In this document: piece by piece, positions 1 to 7,111 of the stretch
How positions within the stretch are numbered: position 1 is the first letter of the stretch
Layout: each line of letters starts with the position of its first letter
Source of the DNA: Treponema sp.
GTDB lineage: Bacteria > Spirochaetota > Spirochaetia > Treponematales > Treponemataceae
Direction of reading: 5' to 3'
Length of the DNA stretch: 16,363 nucleotides
Assembly: GCA_023231445.1 (NCBI GenBank)
Contig: JALNVF010000076.1
Span: forward strand, 1 to 16,363
The notes under the pieces: model-generated
Database searches by the model: none
Told to the model about the DNA's origin: nothing
The model's input: the letters and a program-made list of their open reading frames with translations, nothing else
Translations under genes and position numbers: made by a program

Positions 1-696
1 AGAATGTATATGCGGCACTCTGCTGTGGTCTGAAAAAGTTTTTAAAAGACTGATATACCGGGCTGCGGTATATGTACTACGGCTGGTAAAAAAATCTTCT
101 TTAATAATGTCAAAATAACCGTTGTCCCGGATTTCTCTGGTGCGGCTTTCGATCTTTTCCTGCTGCAGCATGCGCATATCAATACCGGGCTGAGACATGC
201 CGTATTTTTCATACAGTCTGTCTATACTGCCGGATACTGCAGATTCGTCCCTGCCGTAGTAATTCCAGAAAACAATGAGCACTCCTCCGTCGCGCAGAAG
301 GGCCGATGATTTTCTGTATTTTGTATCCGGATCAAGCCAGTGAAACGATGTTGCTGAAACAACTGCGTCAAAAAGCATGTTACCGGAATCATATGATTCA
401 AACGAGGTATTATAAAAAGTAATATCGTTGTAACCGGCTAGTCTTTTTCGGGCCTCTGCAATAAGATTTTCCCCCGGTTCGACTGCCGTTATATCGGGAT
501 GCCACAGATCTGCCATCTGTCTTGTTGCAATTCCTGTTCCCGCTCCAAGTTCAAGGATACGTGAATGGGAGGTAAAATGCCTGACTGTATCAATACTTTG
601 AAACAGCCGTTCATCGTAGTCGGGGCGTGCATTTGTATATTCCGATGAAACAGCATCGAAAGACTGCCTGTTGAATTGAAAATCCGCTTGGGTCAT
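1..696 (-). CDS. Class I SAM-dependent methyltransferase (3' end outside window)
   Basis: An open frame reads from an ATG at 696 to the left edge without a stop, giving 232 residues; the C-terminus is missing. It has the Rossmann-fold methyltransferase pattern: motif I ELGAGTG at residues 49-55, an acidic residue at the end of strand 2 (AVEPGE, about 71-76), the motif IV region DAVVSATSFHWL at 110-121 and a post-motif LLRDGGVLIVFW at 133-144. This matches the Methyltransf_11/25 type of small-molecule or uncharacterised methyltransferases; the substrate cannot be told. Conserved N-terminal features such as FN..SFD..S.EY and RPDY are common in this group. It lies 54 bp downstream of the dioxygenase gene on the same strand, so the two may be co-transcribed. 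No clear Shine-Dalgarno is visible ahead of the chosen ATG, so the start is less certain than the family. Confidence 0.85.
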   Translation of the reverse strand, partial: MTQADFQFNRQSFDAVSSEYTNARPDYDERLFQSIDTVRHFTSHSRILELGAGTGIATRQMADLWHPDITAVEPGENLIAEARKRLAGYNDITFYNTSFESYDSGNMLFDAVVSATSFHWLDPDTKYRKSSALLRDGGVLIVFWNYYGRDESAVSGSIDRLYEKYGMSQPGIDMRMLQQEKIESRTREIRDNGYFDIIKEDFFTSRSTYTAARYISLLKTFSDHSRVPHIHS

Positions 697-750
697 GAAA
701 AAGATATATCAGTATTCCGGTTTTTTTTCTACACATGTACCGGCTGCGTT

Positions 751-1518
751 TCAGCCGAAGACGAATCCCGTCATCGATAAAGAGCCGAGCGTACGTGCAT
801 CGTTGAACACAACAGGTTTATCGCCGCCGGACGCACCGAGTGCATACAGCAGCGGCATAAAATGATCGGGCGTTGGAACGGCACGCCGTGCATCTTTCCC
901 TGAAGAGGCAGCATTCATGATTGACTGCACGTTTCCCGACAGAACAGCATCCCTCACCGTTCCGTCAAACGAATCAGCCCAGCCGAATCCGTCCTGTTTA
1001 TCCCAGTCGATCATGCCCAGATTGTGCACGATATTGCCGCTTGCGAGAATCAGTATGCCGTCGTCTCTGAGAGGCAGCAATTCTCTGCCGAGTTCAAACT
1101 GATCCTGCAGGGAGGCGCTGCGGTTCACGCTCAGCTGGACAACAGGAATATCCGCATCCGGATACATTCTGCACAGTACCGACCATGTTCCATGGTCGAT
1201 TCCCCACGAATTATCGGCACTGACGGGAGTATGAACAAGCTTCTGTACTTTTTCCGCCAGTTCCGGTTTTCCTGTTGCAGGAAACCGGACGTTGTACAGT
1301 TCCTGCGGAAAGCCGTACATATCATAAACCTGTCTGGGACGGGGCGCTGTCTGTATCCGTTCCCCGTCCGTAAACCAGTGGGCAGAAACAGAGAGAATGG
1401 CAGACGGACGGGATATGTTCCCCGAAAGAGTCTGCCATGTTTCCGTAAATTCGTTATTTTCAACTGCATTCATCGGAGAGCCGTGTCCGACGAATAAAAC
1501 CGGCATTCTGTTACTCAT
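751..1518 (-). CDS. ygiD: DODA/YgiD-type extradiol ring-cleavage dioxygenase family protein
   Basis: 255 residues, the usual length of the LigB-superfamily DODA group (E. coli YgiD is about 260). The conserved histidines are all visible: GHGSP (H12), SAHW (H47), DHGTW (H109), GNIVHNLG (H165) and TPDHFMPL (H219). In the family these hold the active-site metal (Zn or Fe) and the catalytic base. Plant and some bacterial members open the ring of 4,5-DOPA with O2; the physiological substrate of YgiD-like bacterial proteins is poorly defined. The product is cytoplasmic, with no signal peptide. The ATG at 1518 has no good Shine-Dalgarno, and a second Met at residue 5, immediately before the first beta strand, is an equally possible start. 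A weak promoter-like pair (ATGACC, 17 bp, TACTAT) lies at about 1536-1564 on the minus strand. An O2-dependent enzyme in a possible anaerobe would be odd, so a non-dioxygenase role is conceivable. Confidence 0.88.
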   Translation of the reverse strand: MSNRMPVLFVGHGSPMNAVENNEFTETWQTLSGNISRPSAILSVSAHWFTDGERIQTAPRPRQVYDMYGFPQELYNVRFPATGKPELAEKVQKLVHTPVSADNSWGIDHGTWSVLCRMYPDADIPVVQLSVNRSASLQDQFELGRELLPLRDDGILILASGNIVHNLGMIDWDKQDGFGWADSFDGTVRDAVLSGNVQSIMNAASSGKDARRAVPTPDHFMPLLYALGASGGDKPVVFNDARTLGSLSMTGFVFG

Positions 1519-1560
1519 ATACAGTAAATATAGTCATAGTACGGTAAAAATATCTATAGG

Positions 1561-1592
1561 TCATCTCTAAAGACTTAAGTTTTTAGAGATGA
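1561..1592. repeat. Hairpin repeat, copy 1 (CTCTAAA.ACTT family)
   Basis: A 32-nt near-perfect palindrome made of two 16-nt arms (left tcatctctaaagactt, right aagtttttagagatga) with one G/T pair and no separate loop. It sits between the 3' end of the DUF2000 gene and the start of the dioxygenase gene. No T-run follows it on the minus strand, so it is not a classical intrinsic terminator, although it could act as one or as an mRNA 3' end. The core recurs at 4163-4190, so it is probably a dispersed genomic repeat. Confidence 0.7.
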
Positions 1593-1616
1593 CTCGTAAA
1601 GAACAGGTATGGTGTA

Positions 1617-2036
1617 TCAGCGTAGAAGCGGCAGGGAACCGGTAAGGCTGTTTACAAGCTTTTTTTCTCCGTACAATGCGAGTCCCAGATACGTAAAATC
1701 ACATTCCTGTGTTGCAGCCGCTTTTTTACGGTAATCACTGTATACATTGCAGCTTTGTGCTACATCTGAAAAATCTGCAGTAATAAGACTACGGTATTCA
1801 GTTCCCGACAGACGTTCACGCAGAGCCTTAATCAAAGCTCCCGGTGCTTTTAAAACGGGAACAGGAATTGTTATAATGCCCCGGTGAATCATACCGGAAC
1901 CGTCAGGTATATCATCTCCGACCAGAGCGGGAATATGTTTCCCGAGCGTTATCCCGAGTATTGCAGCTGTATTGGCAATAATTCCCGTTGGAAGTTCACC
2001 GTCGATAATCATGACGCATTTCATTTCGTTGTTCAC
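1617..2036 (-). CDS. DUF2000 family protein
   Basis: 139 residues from a GTG start at 2036 preceded by a GGGGG Shine-Dalgarno 9 nt upstream; the next Met (residue 5) is too far from that site. The sequence fits the DUF2000 family: KCVMIIDGELPTGIIANTAA at residues 6-25, an LGITLG turn, VGDDIPDGSG, and ITIPVPVLKA at 55-64. The function is unknown; from memory, solved members have a fold related to peptidyl-tRNA hydrolase 2, without proof of that activity. It follows the AraC-family gene by 28 bp, probably in one transcription unit, and this pairing with an AraC regulator is common for the family. The protein is soluble, without signal peptide or membrane segment. It ends in an Arg just before the hairpin repeat at 1561-1592. 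Confidence 0.85.
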   Translation of the reverse strand: MNNEMKCVMIIDGELPTGIIANTAAILGITLGKHIPALVGDDIPDGSGMIHRGIITIPVPVLKAPGALIKALRERLSGTEYRSLITADFSDVAQSCNVYSDYRKKAAATQECDFTYLGLALYGEKKLVNSLTGSLPLLR

Positions 2037-2064
2037 TGTATGTGTCCCCCTTTTTTATCGCGCG

Positions 2065-2901
2065 TTATTCCTTTTCCAGCTCTTTAAAAACTGCCGTATA
2101 CTGACCGGGGGTAAGACCGATGAATTTCTTAAAAAAATGAGAGAAATGACTCTGATCGCTGAACCCGGTTTCCAGTGCAGTCTCTGAAGGAGTCATGCCT
2201 CCGGCAAGCAGTTTTTTTGCCTGTGTAATTCGTACTGTTTCAAGATAACTGTATGGCGAAATGCCCTTCTGTCTTGTAAATGAACGGAGCAGATAATATT
2301 TACTTACACCTGTCAGACTGCTCAGTTCGTCGAGTGTTATAGTCCGCATATAATTTCTCTCAAGAAAACCTGCAGCTGCTTTTACTGCAGCCGTATTTTC
2401 CTGTCCGGAAAACAGTATAGTCTGACCCGCATAGTTTTTTATAAGTTCCTCAATCAGAAAGAAAAACAGTTCTTCCTTTCTGAAATCTTTTTCCTTCCGC
2501 ATGATTTTTGAATGGAGTTCATGGAGCTGCGGTATGATATCGCTGTGAAATACAACGGGCCTGCAGAAACAGGGAAGAGCTGCTGTTCCCGTGATATCGC
2601 ATACAGCCTGCTGCATAATTTCCTGACATATGTTAAGACAGCGGTAATCAAGCGTTCTGCCGTCAATCTGTTCGCAGGAATGATTGTCACGGAGATTGAA
2701 CAGCAGAAGGTCTCCCGGTGTAATTATGAAGTCTTCACCCCTGCAGCACAAATGCCGTTTTCCTTTTTCGATAAACCCTATAACGTAATGTTCGTGAAAA
2801 TGGTTCGGAAATTTCTGCATGATTCCCTGAAAATGATATGCTTCTATATGCAGTTCGTGATCATATATGATCGTTCTGATTTCATCCATACTTATGAGCA
2901 T
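2065..2901 (-). CDS. AraC-family transcriptional regulator with N-terminal cupin sensor
   Basis: 278 residues. The N-terminal part (about 15-110) is an AraC-type ligand-binding cupin, with the signature HFHEHYVIGFIEKG and a second-strand ITPGDLLLFN. The C-terminal 100 residues hold the double helix-turn-helix: first helix pair around TLDELSSLTGVSKYYLLRSFTRQKGISPYSYL, then ALETGFSDQSHFSHFFKKFIGLTPGQY, the classic AraC/XylS second HTH. The protein should bind DNA and respond to a small molecule; the ligand is unknown. It precedes the DUF2000 gene by 28 bp and likely regulates that unit or a neighbour. The ATG at 2901 has no Shine-Dalgarno; a Met at residue 5 (2889) is an alternative start and makes no difference to the domains. 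Confidence 0.9.
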   Translation of the reverse strand: MLISMDEIRTIIYDHELHIEAYHFQGIMQKFPNHFHEHYVIGFIEKGKRHLCCRGEDFIITPGDLLLFNLRDNHSCEQIDGRTLDYRCLNICQEIMQQAVCDITGTAALPCFCRPVVFHSDIIPQLHELHSKIMRKEKDFRKEELFFFLIEELIKNYAGQTILFSGQENTAAVKAAAGFLERNYMRTITLDELSSLTGVSKYYLLRSFTRQKGISPYSYLETVRITQAKKLLAGGMTPSETALETGFSDQSHFSHFFKKFIGLTPGQYTAVFKELEKE

Positions 2902-3018
2902 ATAATACAGAAATAACCGGAATAATGCTTGTATAATATTGCTCTGTTCCCTGATACCGGATTCCGTCGTAGAATATACTGTGTGTATGGTAGATACGAG
3001 AGATATACTTTTACTGTT

Positions 3019-4131
3019 TCAGTACACGCTGGAATAAATTTCGAGCACCTGTCCGGCATTGAGCGGGCAGTAATTGTTTGCCGTAAGACGCCCCTGCTTT
3101 GTCATGGTATTATCGGTAAACGAAGTAAGATCGCTTTCGGTAGTTCCGTATGCACGCAGCGGTTTCCGCTCAAGAATACTGCCGAGCAGCTCTTCAAGCG
3201 CCGTATAAACATCCTGTTCACTGCACTTTATAATAGAAGAAATTACACGGTTCAGGTTACGGATGTCTCCTTCCGGAGCGAGTGACTGGTATTTTTTGAA
3301 TACTGCCGTATACAGGGCATAATTCGCCTCGCCGTGCGGTACGTGATATTTTGCACCAAACGAATAGCTCATTGCATGAACGGCACCGGTTCCGGCGTTT
3401 CCGAATGCGATACCAGCATACGTTCCTGCAAGCAGAAACTGTTCCATGAGCGGAAGGCGTGCATCGGGACCGTGTTCGCGGATCTGCATATATCCCGTAA
3501 GAATCATTTCTGCTGCTTTAATGGAGAACGTACGTGAAAATGCCGTCGCTTTAGGCGACAGATATGATTCTGTTGCATGGACAAGCGCATCGATTGAACT
3601 TGTTGCGAAAAACCGGTACGGCAGGTCCGTAAGGAGTTCGGGAATCAGTACTGCGTGATCTGCAAAAAGTGCATCGTCGGCAAGTCCCATTTTTGTTCCG
3701 CGCGCGGTGAGTTCGAGAATCGAAATATTGGTTACTTCGCTTCCCGTTCCGCATGTTGTCGGTATTATTATAAGTTCTTTGTCCCGGAGTGCCGGAATTT
3801 TTTTATCATACAGGTCGGGAACGGGATGAAACGTCCGAAGCGCAAGCAGCTTCGCTGCATCGACTATCGTTCCGCCTCCGACGGCGATCACACGTTTATA
3901 GGGAATGTCTTTTACATCATCATAGATCTTTTCCACCATGATGTCGGTCGGTTCGCCTCTCCCGTAGTCGCTGCGGAATATAACATGTGCGCCGTTCAGT
4001 TTTCCGGCAAAATAGTTCTCCGTAGATTTTCCCATAAAAACGAGATCATCCGTACACGGTTTGAATTCACTGCAGAATTCGCCCGCAGTTGTGCATATTG
4101 TTATTTTAGGTACAATCCTGAACTGTTTCAC
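3019..4131 (-). CDS. 4hbD: NAD-dependent 4-hydroxybutyrate dehydrogenase (iron-containing ADH family)
   Basis: 370 residues, close to the 371-residue Clostridium kluyveri 4HbD, which it resembles along its whole length as I recall that sequence (shared blocks include IPTTCGTGSEVTN, ALVHATE.Y.SP and YHVPHGEAN). It should reduce succinate semialdehyde to 4-hydroxybutyrate with NADH, or the reverse. The family's NAD-binding GGG is at 85-87 (AVGGGTIVDAAK), and the metal ligands by alignment are D181, H185, H252 and H266. The start is a GTG at 4131 with GGGAG 7 nt upstream; no ATG fits better. It lies 71 bp downstream of the gabT-like gene, with a hairpin repeat in the gap, and is likely co-transcribed. 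GabT plus 4HbD converts GABA to 4-hydroxybutyrate, as in GABA-fermenting clostridia. Other iron-ADH substrates are possible, but this subgroup and neighbour make 4HbD the best call. Confidence 0.9.
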   Translation of the reverse strand: MKQFRIVPKITICTTAGEFCSEFKPCTDDLVFMGKSTENYFAGKLNGAHVIFRSDYGRGEPTDIMVEKIYDDVKDIPYKRVIAVGGGTIVDAAKLLALRTFHPVPDLYDKKIPALRDKELIIIPTTCGTGSEVTNISILELTARGTKMGLADDALFADHAVLIPELLTDLPYRFFATSSIDALVHATESYLSPKATAFSRTFSIKAAEMILTGYMQIREHGPDARLPLMEQFLLAGTYAGIAFGNAGTGAVHAMSYSFGAKYHVPHGEANYALYTAVFKKYQSLAPEGDIRNLNRVISSIIKCSEQDVYTALEELLGSILERKPLRAYGTTESDLTSFTDNTMTKQGRLTANNYCPLNAGQVLEIYSSVY

Positions 4132-4162
4132 TTTCCTGCTCCCGGAATTTTTACTAAAGGAA

Positions 4163-4190
4163 ACCTCTAAAAACTTCAGTTTTTAGAGGT
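4163..4190. repeat. Hairpin repeat, copy 2 (CTCTAAAAACTT family)
   Basis: A perfect 13-bp inverted repeat (acctctaaaaact / agtttttagaggt) around a 2-nt centre. It lies between the stop of the gabT-like gene and the GTG start of the 4-hydroxybutyrate dehydrogenase gene, about 30 nt upstream of that start. It shares its core with the element at 1561-1592, but the outer base pairs differ. No T-run follows on the minus strand, so an intra-operon mRNA-stabilising or processing hairpin, or a dispersed REP-like repeat, fits better than a terminator. Confidence 0.75.
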
Positions 4191-4202
4191 AACTCTAAAT
4201 TG

Positions 4203-5558
4203 TTATTTTGTACAATGACGGATCGCTTCTTCGTAAATTTTGAACCCGGCTTCAAGCTGTGCATCGGTAATAACGAGCGGAGCAAGGAAGCGGATGACAT
4301 TGTTGTACGTTCCGGCATTTTCCATAAGAAGTCCGTGGTATGCGGCATACTGAATAATATCAGTTACCAGCTGCGGTGCGGGTTCCTTTGTTTTTTTGTC
4401 TTTCACAAATTCAATACCGACCATAGCGCCCAGACCCCGGACGTCTCCGACGCATTCGTACTTTTCTTTCCATGCATTGAAACGTTCCATGCATTTTCGT
4501 CCGATTTCATTGGAACGTTCGATAAGATGTTCTTTATCGATTACGTCCAGCACTTTGAGACCTGCTGCACAGGCAAGTGCATTGCCGCCGTATGTTCCGC
4601 CTATGACACCGCCCGGAACAGAATCCATTATCTCATCGCGCGCAATAACGGCGCTGAGCGGAACGCCGCCGGCGATTGATTTTGCCGTTGCAAGAATATC
4701 AGGTTCGCAGCCCGCTTCTTTCCAGTATTCTGAGGCAAAAAGTTTTCCGGTACGTGCAAATCCGGACTGAACTTCATCCGCCACAAGCATGATGCCGTTT
4801 TCGTCGCATATTTTCCGTACGGCTTTTACATATTCGATCGGTGCAGGGATAAATCCGCCTTCACCCTGAAGCGGTTCCATAACGACGGCAGCTACATACT
4901 GCGCCGGCGAACATTCTTCGAATACGTCTGTAAGTTTCTTAACATAATAGGCAATCGCCGTATCATCCGGCATTCCGTCCGGCTTCCGGTACAGGTTCGG
5001 AAATTCTGCGCGGTATATACCGTCAGGAAACGGTCCCTGTCCGACTGCATATGCTTTTTTTGACGTCATTGTCATAGTAAGCAGTGTGCGGCCGTGGAAG
5101 GCTCCCGACATAACGATGATATTCGGACGTTTTGTATATGCACGTGCAATTTTTACTGCATTTTCGTCGGCTTCTGCGCCGCTGTTTGCAAACATAACTT
5201 TATTATGTGTTCCGCGGACGGGAACGCGTGCACCGAGTTTTTCGGCAAGTTCAACGTATCCTTCATGGGTTACGATATTGAACATGCCGTGGAAATAACG
5301 TTCAGCCTGATTCTGAACAGCTTTAACAAGTTCAGGATGAGTGTGTCCGACATTCAATACACCGACACCACCGACCCAGTCCAGAAAATAATTTCCGTCG
5401 ACATCCTGTATCATAGCGCCGGCAGCCTTGTCGATGACGCACGGATAAACACAGCGTATCGCATTCGGTACAACAGCCTGCCGGCGTTTGATAACCGCAG
5501 CAGCTTTCGGTCCGGGCAGTTTTTCAGTAATGATTTTTGGTAATTCATCTTTCAGCAT
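4203..5558 (-). CDS. gabT: 4-aminobutyrate aminotransferase (class III PLP enzyme)
   Basis: 451 residues, full length for bacterial GabT. The PLP-binding signature is complete: NSGAEA at 125-130 (phosphate and cofactor contacts), FHGRT at 154-158, VMEPLQGEGG at 227-235, DEVQSG at 261-266 (D261 contacts the pyridine N) and the Schiff-base lysine K293 in ATAKSIAGG. It should move the amino group of GABA to 2-oxoglutarate, giving succinate semialdehyde and glutamate, in the cytoplasm. The ATG at 5558 has a strong AGGAGG 8 nt upstream. The next gene, 71 bp on, is 4-hydroxybutyrate dehydrogenase, which uses the product; a PucR-type regulator is divergent across a 136-bp gap. Other class III enzymes (ornithine, lysine or 5-aminovalerate aminotransferases) look similar, and 5-aminovalerate could also be a substrate, but the dehydrogenase neighbour favours GABA. 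Confidence 0.9.
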   Translation of the reverse strand: MLKDELPKIITEKLPGPKAAAVIKRRQAVVPNAIRCVYPCVIDKAAGAMIQDVDGNYFLDWVGGVGVLNVGHTHPELVKAVQNQAERYFHGMFNIVTHEGYVELAEKLGARVPVRGTHNKVMFANSGAEADENAVKIARAYTKRPNIIVMSGAFHGRTLLTMTMTSKKAYAVGQGPFPDGIYRAEFPNLYRKPDGMPDDTAIAYYVKKLTDVFEECSPAQYVAAVVMEPLQGEGGFIPAPIEYVKAVRKICDENGIMLVADEVQSGFARTGKLFASEYWKEAGCEPDILATAKSIAGGVPLSAVIARDEIMDSVPGGVIGGTYGGNALACAAGLKVLDVIDKEHLIERSNEIGRKCMERFNAWKEKYECVGDVRGLGAMVGIEFVKDKKTKEPAPQLVTDIIQYAAYHGLLMENAGTYNNVIRFLAPLVITDAQLEAGFKIYEEAIRHCTK

Positions 5559-5596
5559 GACAGAGCCTCCTCAAAAACATGCAAAATAATATTCAG

Positions 5597-5625
5597 TTGT
5601 ATATTAGCACATTAAAAAGTATAAT
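5597..5625 (+). promoter_or_regulatory. Putative sigma-70 promoter of the pucR-like gene
   Basis: TTGTAT (5597-5602) and a perfect TATAAT (5620-5625) are separated by 17 bp on the plus strand. The predicted start near 5632 leaves a leader of about 60 nt that contains the two GCATAAATATA repeats. An inverted pair TAGCACA (5605-5611) / TGTGCTA (5661-5667) also overlaps this region, the first copy falling in the promoter spacer. Confidence 0.5.
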
Positions 5626-5638
5626 AAAGTCGATATAT

Positions 5639-5681
5639 GCATAAATATATGTATAAAATTTGTGCTATAAGCATAAATATA
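5639..5681. promoter_or_regulatory. Candidate operator: direct repeat GCATAAATATA x2
   Basis: GCATAAATATA occurs at 5639-5649 and again at 5671-5681, 32 bp apart (about three helical turns, same DNA face). Both lie between the divergent gabT-like and pucR-like genes. A shorter copy, GCATAAATA, is at 6911-6919 ahead of the importer operon. This distribution fits binding sites of the adjacent PucR-family regulator; it is an inference from pattern and position, and the region is AT-rich, which raises the chance of coincidence. Confidence 0.4.
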
Positions 5682-5694
5682 AGGATGTAAAAAT

Positions 5695-6888
5695 ATGGCT
5701 CTCACACTTCAGACGCTGTTCAATTCGACTGCCGACCTGTACCGGCTTAAGCTGCTGGCCGGCAGAAAGGGGATGCATCATCCCGTAAGCTGGATGTATT
5801 ACACGGAAGATACGAGCACAATCGACTTCATCCGCGGAGGAGAACTTGCCCTTACGACAGGTATGAACATTGAGCGTTCAAGGCCTGCGGGTACATCTGA
5901 CGGATATGCGTATGCCGTGGATTATCTGACCCGCCTTATAACATGCCTCCATGAACTTGATGCTGCGGGACTCATCATAAATACGGGAAAATATGTTAAC
6001 GTGATTCCTGAAGAAATAAAAAATATCTGTGATACACTCCATTTTCCGCTTTTTTCCATGCCGTGGGAAATTCACATAGTTGATATTATGCAGGATTACG
6101 GAAACCGTATTGTGAGTGAGCGGCAGAAAAGGAAAACTGTTTCCGAATTGTTTTATAATGCGCTGTTTAATCCGCAGAAATTTGATGCAGCAGAACTCGG
6201 AGATACAAGTTTTGATAAAGCCGTATCATACGGTATCGTTCTTCTTGAACTTCCGGAAGAACTTTTCAGAAAAAGCGACGATGAAATTTTCCGGTATATA
6301 GATTATTCTTTTAATGCAAAGCTTGATTTTCCGCAGTCTCGCTTCTGCTGGTTTATTCACGATCATAAAGTAGTCTATGTATTTCACGACAATCCTGAAC
6401 AGCCGGGAGCCGTGATCAGCAGTATTTCTTTTGAAGACCGGTATTTCCGCCTTATGAAGACGGCGGTTTCCGGAACTTGTCCGTCGCCTGCCGGTCTGTT
6501 TCATGAATACGAACATGCCGTCCTTGCGCTCCGTTTCTGCCGTGAAGGAGAACGGCTGTCCTGGTACAGCCGTCTCGGTATATTCAAACTGCTTTCCGAG
6601 ATACCTGACCGTAAAGTTCTTGAACAGTATTATGAAGATATACTTGGAAAGCTCGCCGTACTTGGTACCGATAAACGGGCTGATTATTTAAAGACCCTCA
6701 GATTATACATCGAAAGCAGCTGTAAAGTGGCAGCGGCAGCTCAGGAAAACTCTATACACCGGAATACAGTGAACTATCGCATTCACAAAGTGAAAGAAAT
6801 TCTCGGTGCAGATCTTGATGATGCTGAGGTGCGGTATCGTGTACGAACGGCATTATACATACGGGAATTGATCGACAAAACAAAATAA
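5695..6888 (+). CDS. PucR-family transcriptional regulator
   Basis: 397 residues. The N-terminal 10-135 or so is a PucR ligand-sensing domain (HHPVSWMYYTEDTSTIDFIRGGELALTTG is typical), and the C-terminal 60 residues are the PucR helix-turn-helix (HTH_30): LRLYIESSCKVAAAAQ, then SIHRNTVNYRIHKVKEILG. PucR/CdaR-type proteins usually activate catabolic operons for purines, sugars acids or amino acids in response to substrate. Here it lies between the gabT/4hbD pair, which is divergent, and the amino-acid ABC importer 223 bp downstream, so it probably controls GABA uptake and use. AAGGA lies 9 nt before the ATG. The middle region (about 140-330) has no sharp motif and probably holds the GGDEF-like linker domain common in this family. 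The effector could be GABA, another amino acid or succinate semialdehyde; the sequence does not say. Confidence 0.88.
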   Translation: MALTLQTLFNSTADLYRLKLLAGRKGMHHPVSWMYYTEDTSTIDFIRGGELALTTGMNIERSRPAGTSDGYAYAVDYLTRLITCLHELDAAGLIINTGKYVNVIPEEIKNICDTLHFPLFSMPWEIHIVDIMQDYGNRIVSERQKRKTVSELFYNALFNPQKFDAAELGDTSFDKAVSYGIVLLELPEELFRKSDDEIFRYIDYSFNAKLDFPQSRFCWFIHDHKVVYVFHDNPEQPGAVISSISFEDRYFRLMKTAVSGTCPSPAGLFHEYEHAVLALRFCREGERLSWYSRLGIFKLLSEIPDRKVLEQYYEDILGKLAVLGTDKRADYLKTLRLYIESSCKVAAAAQENSIHRNTVNYRIHKVKEILGADLDDAEVRYRVRTALYIRELIDKTK

Positions 6889-6910
6889 ATTTATAAGAAG
6901 AGCGGACAAA

Positions 6911-6919
6911 GCATAAATA
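6911..6919. promoter_or_regulatory. Third copy of the GCATAAATA motif
   Basis: GCATAAATA, matching the first nine bases of the direct repeat in the gabT/pucR gap, lies 58 bp upstream of the -35 box of the importer promoter. That placement would suit an activator site. The support is only the shared 9-mer in AT-rich DNA. Confidence 0.3.
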
Positions 6920-6977
6920 AATAGGTAGAAATGTTTATTTAATTATATTAATTTCAAATAAATATTATTTAAGACTC

Positions 6978-7006
6978 TTGACACTTTAAAAGTATTCCGC
7001 TATGTT
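6978..7006 (+). promoter_or_regulatory. Sigma-70 promoter of the ABC importer operon
   Basis: A perfect TTGACA (6978-6983), a 17-bp spacer and TATGTT (7001-7006). Transcription would begin near 7013, about 100 nt before the binding-protein gene. The same -10 sequence, TATGTT, occurs in the predicted merR and MFS promoters of this window. The transcript immediately meets the intrinsic terminator at 7034-7083. Confidence 0.7.
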
Positions 7007-7033
7007 GAGTCCATATTTCAGCTAAAACATGAC

Positions 7034-7083
7034 AAAGACGTCGTTTACAGCCATTCCTATGGCTTATAAACGGCGTTTTTTTT
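7034..7083 (+). terminator. Intrinsic terminator inside the importer leader (attenuator or sRNA end)
   Basis: The stem is CGTCGTTTA (7039-7047) with TAAACGGCG (7067-7075), one G/U pair, a small bulge, then AGCCAT (7049-7054) with ATGGCT (7059-7064) and a 4-nt loop. Eight T follow at 7076-7083, and an A-rich run precedes the stem. It is a textbook rho-independent terminator, placed between the promoter at 6978-7006 and the start codon at 7112. A further 7-bp match, TAAAACA (7023-7029) with TGTTTTA (7083-7089), could enclose it and compete for the U-tract. It may also end pucR read-through transcripts. Confidence 0.85.
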
Positions 7084-7111
7084 GTTTTAAAAAATCTCAG
7101 GAGGTATCACT

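Noticed and set aside
697..750. CCGGT / ACCGG pair around a T8 run as a terminator between dioxygenase and methyltransferase genes
   Set aside because: The stem is only 5 bp and the T-run (A-run on the coding strand) lies inside the loop, not after the stem.
3655..5543. Plus-strand open frames of 120-170 codons opposite the 4hbD and gabT genes
   Set aside because: They are antisense shadows of strongly conserved genes, rich in Cys and Arg, without recognisable domains.
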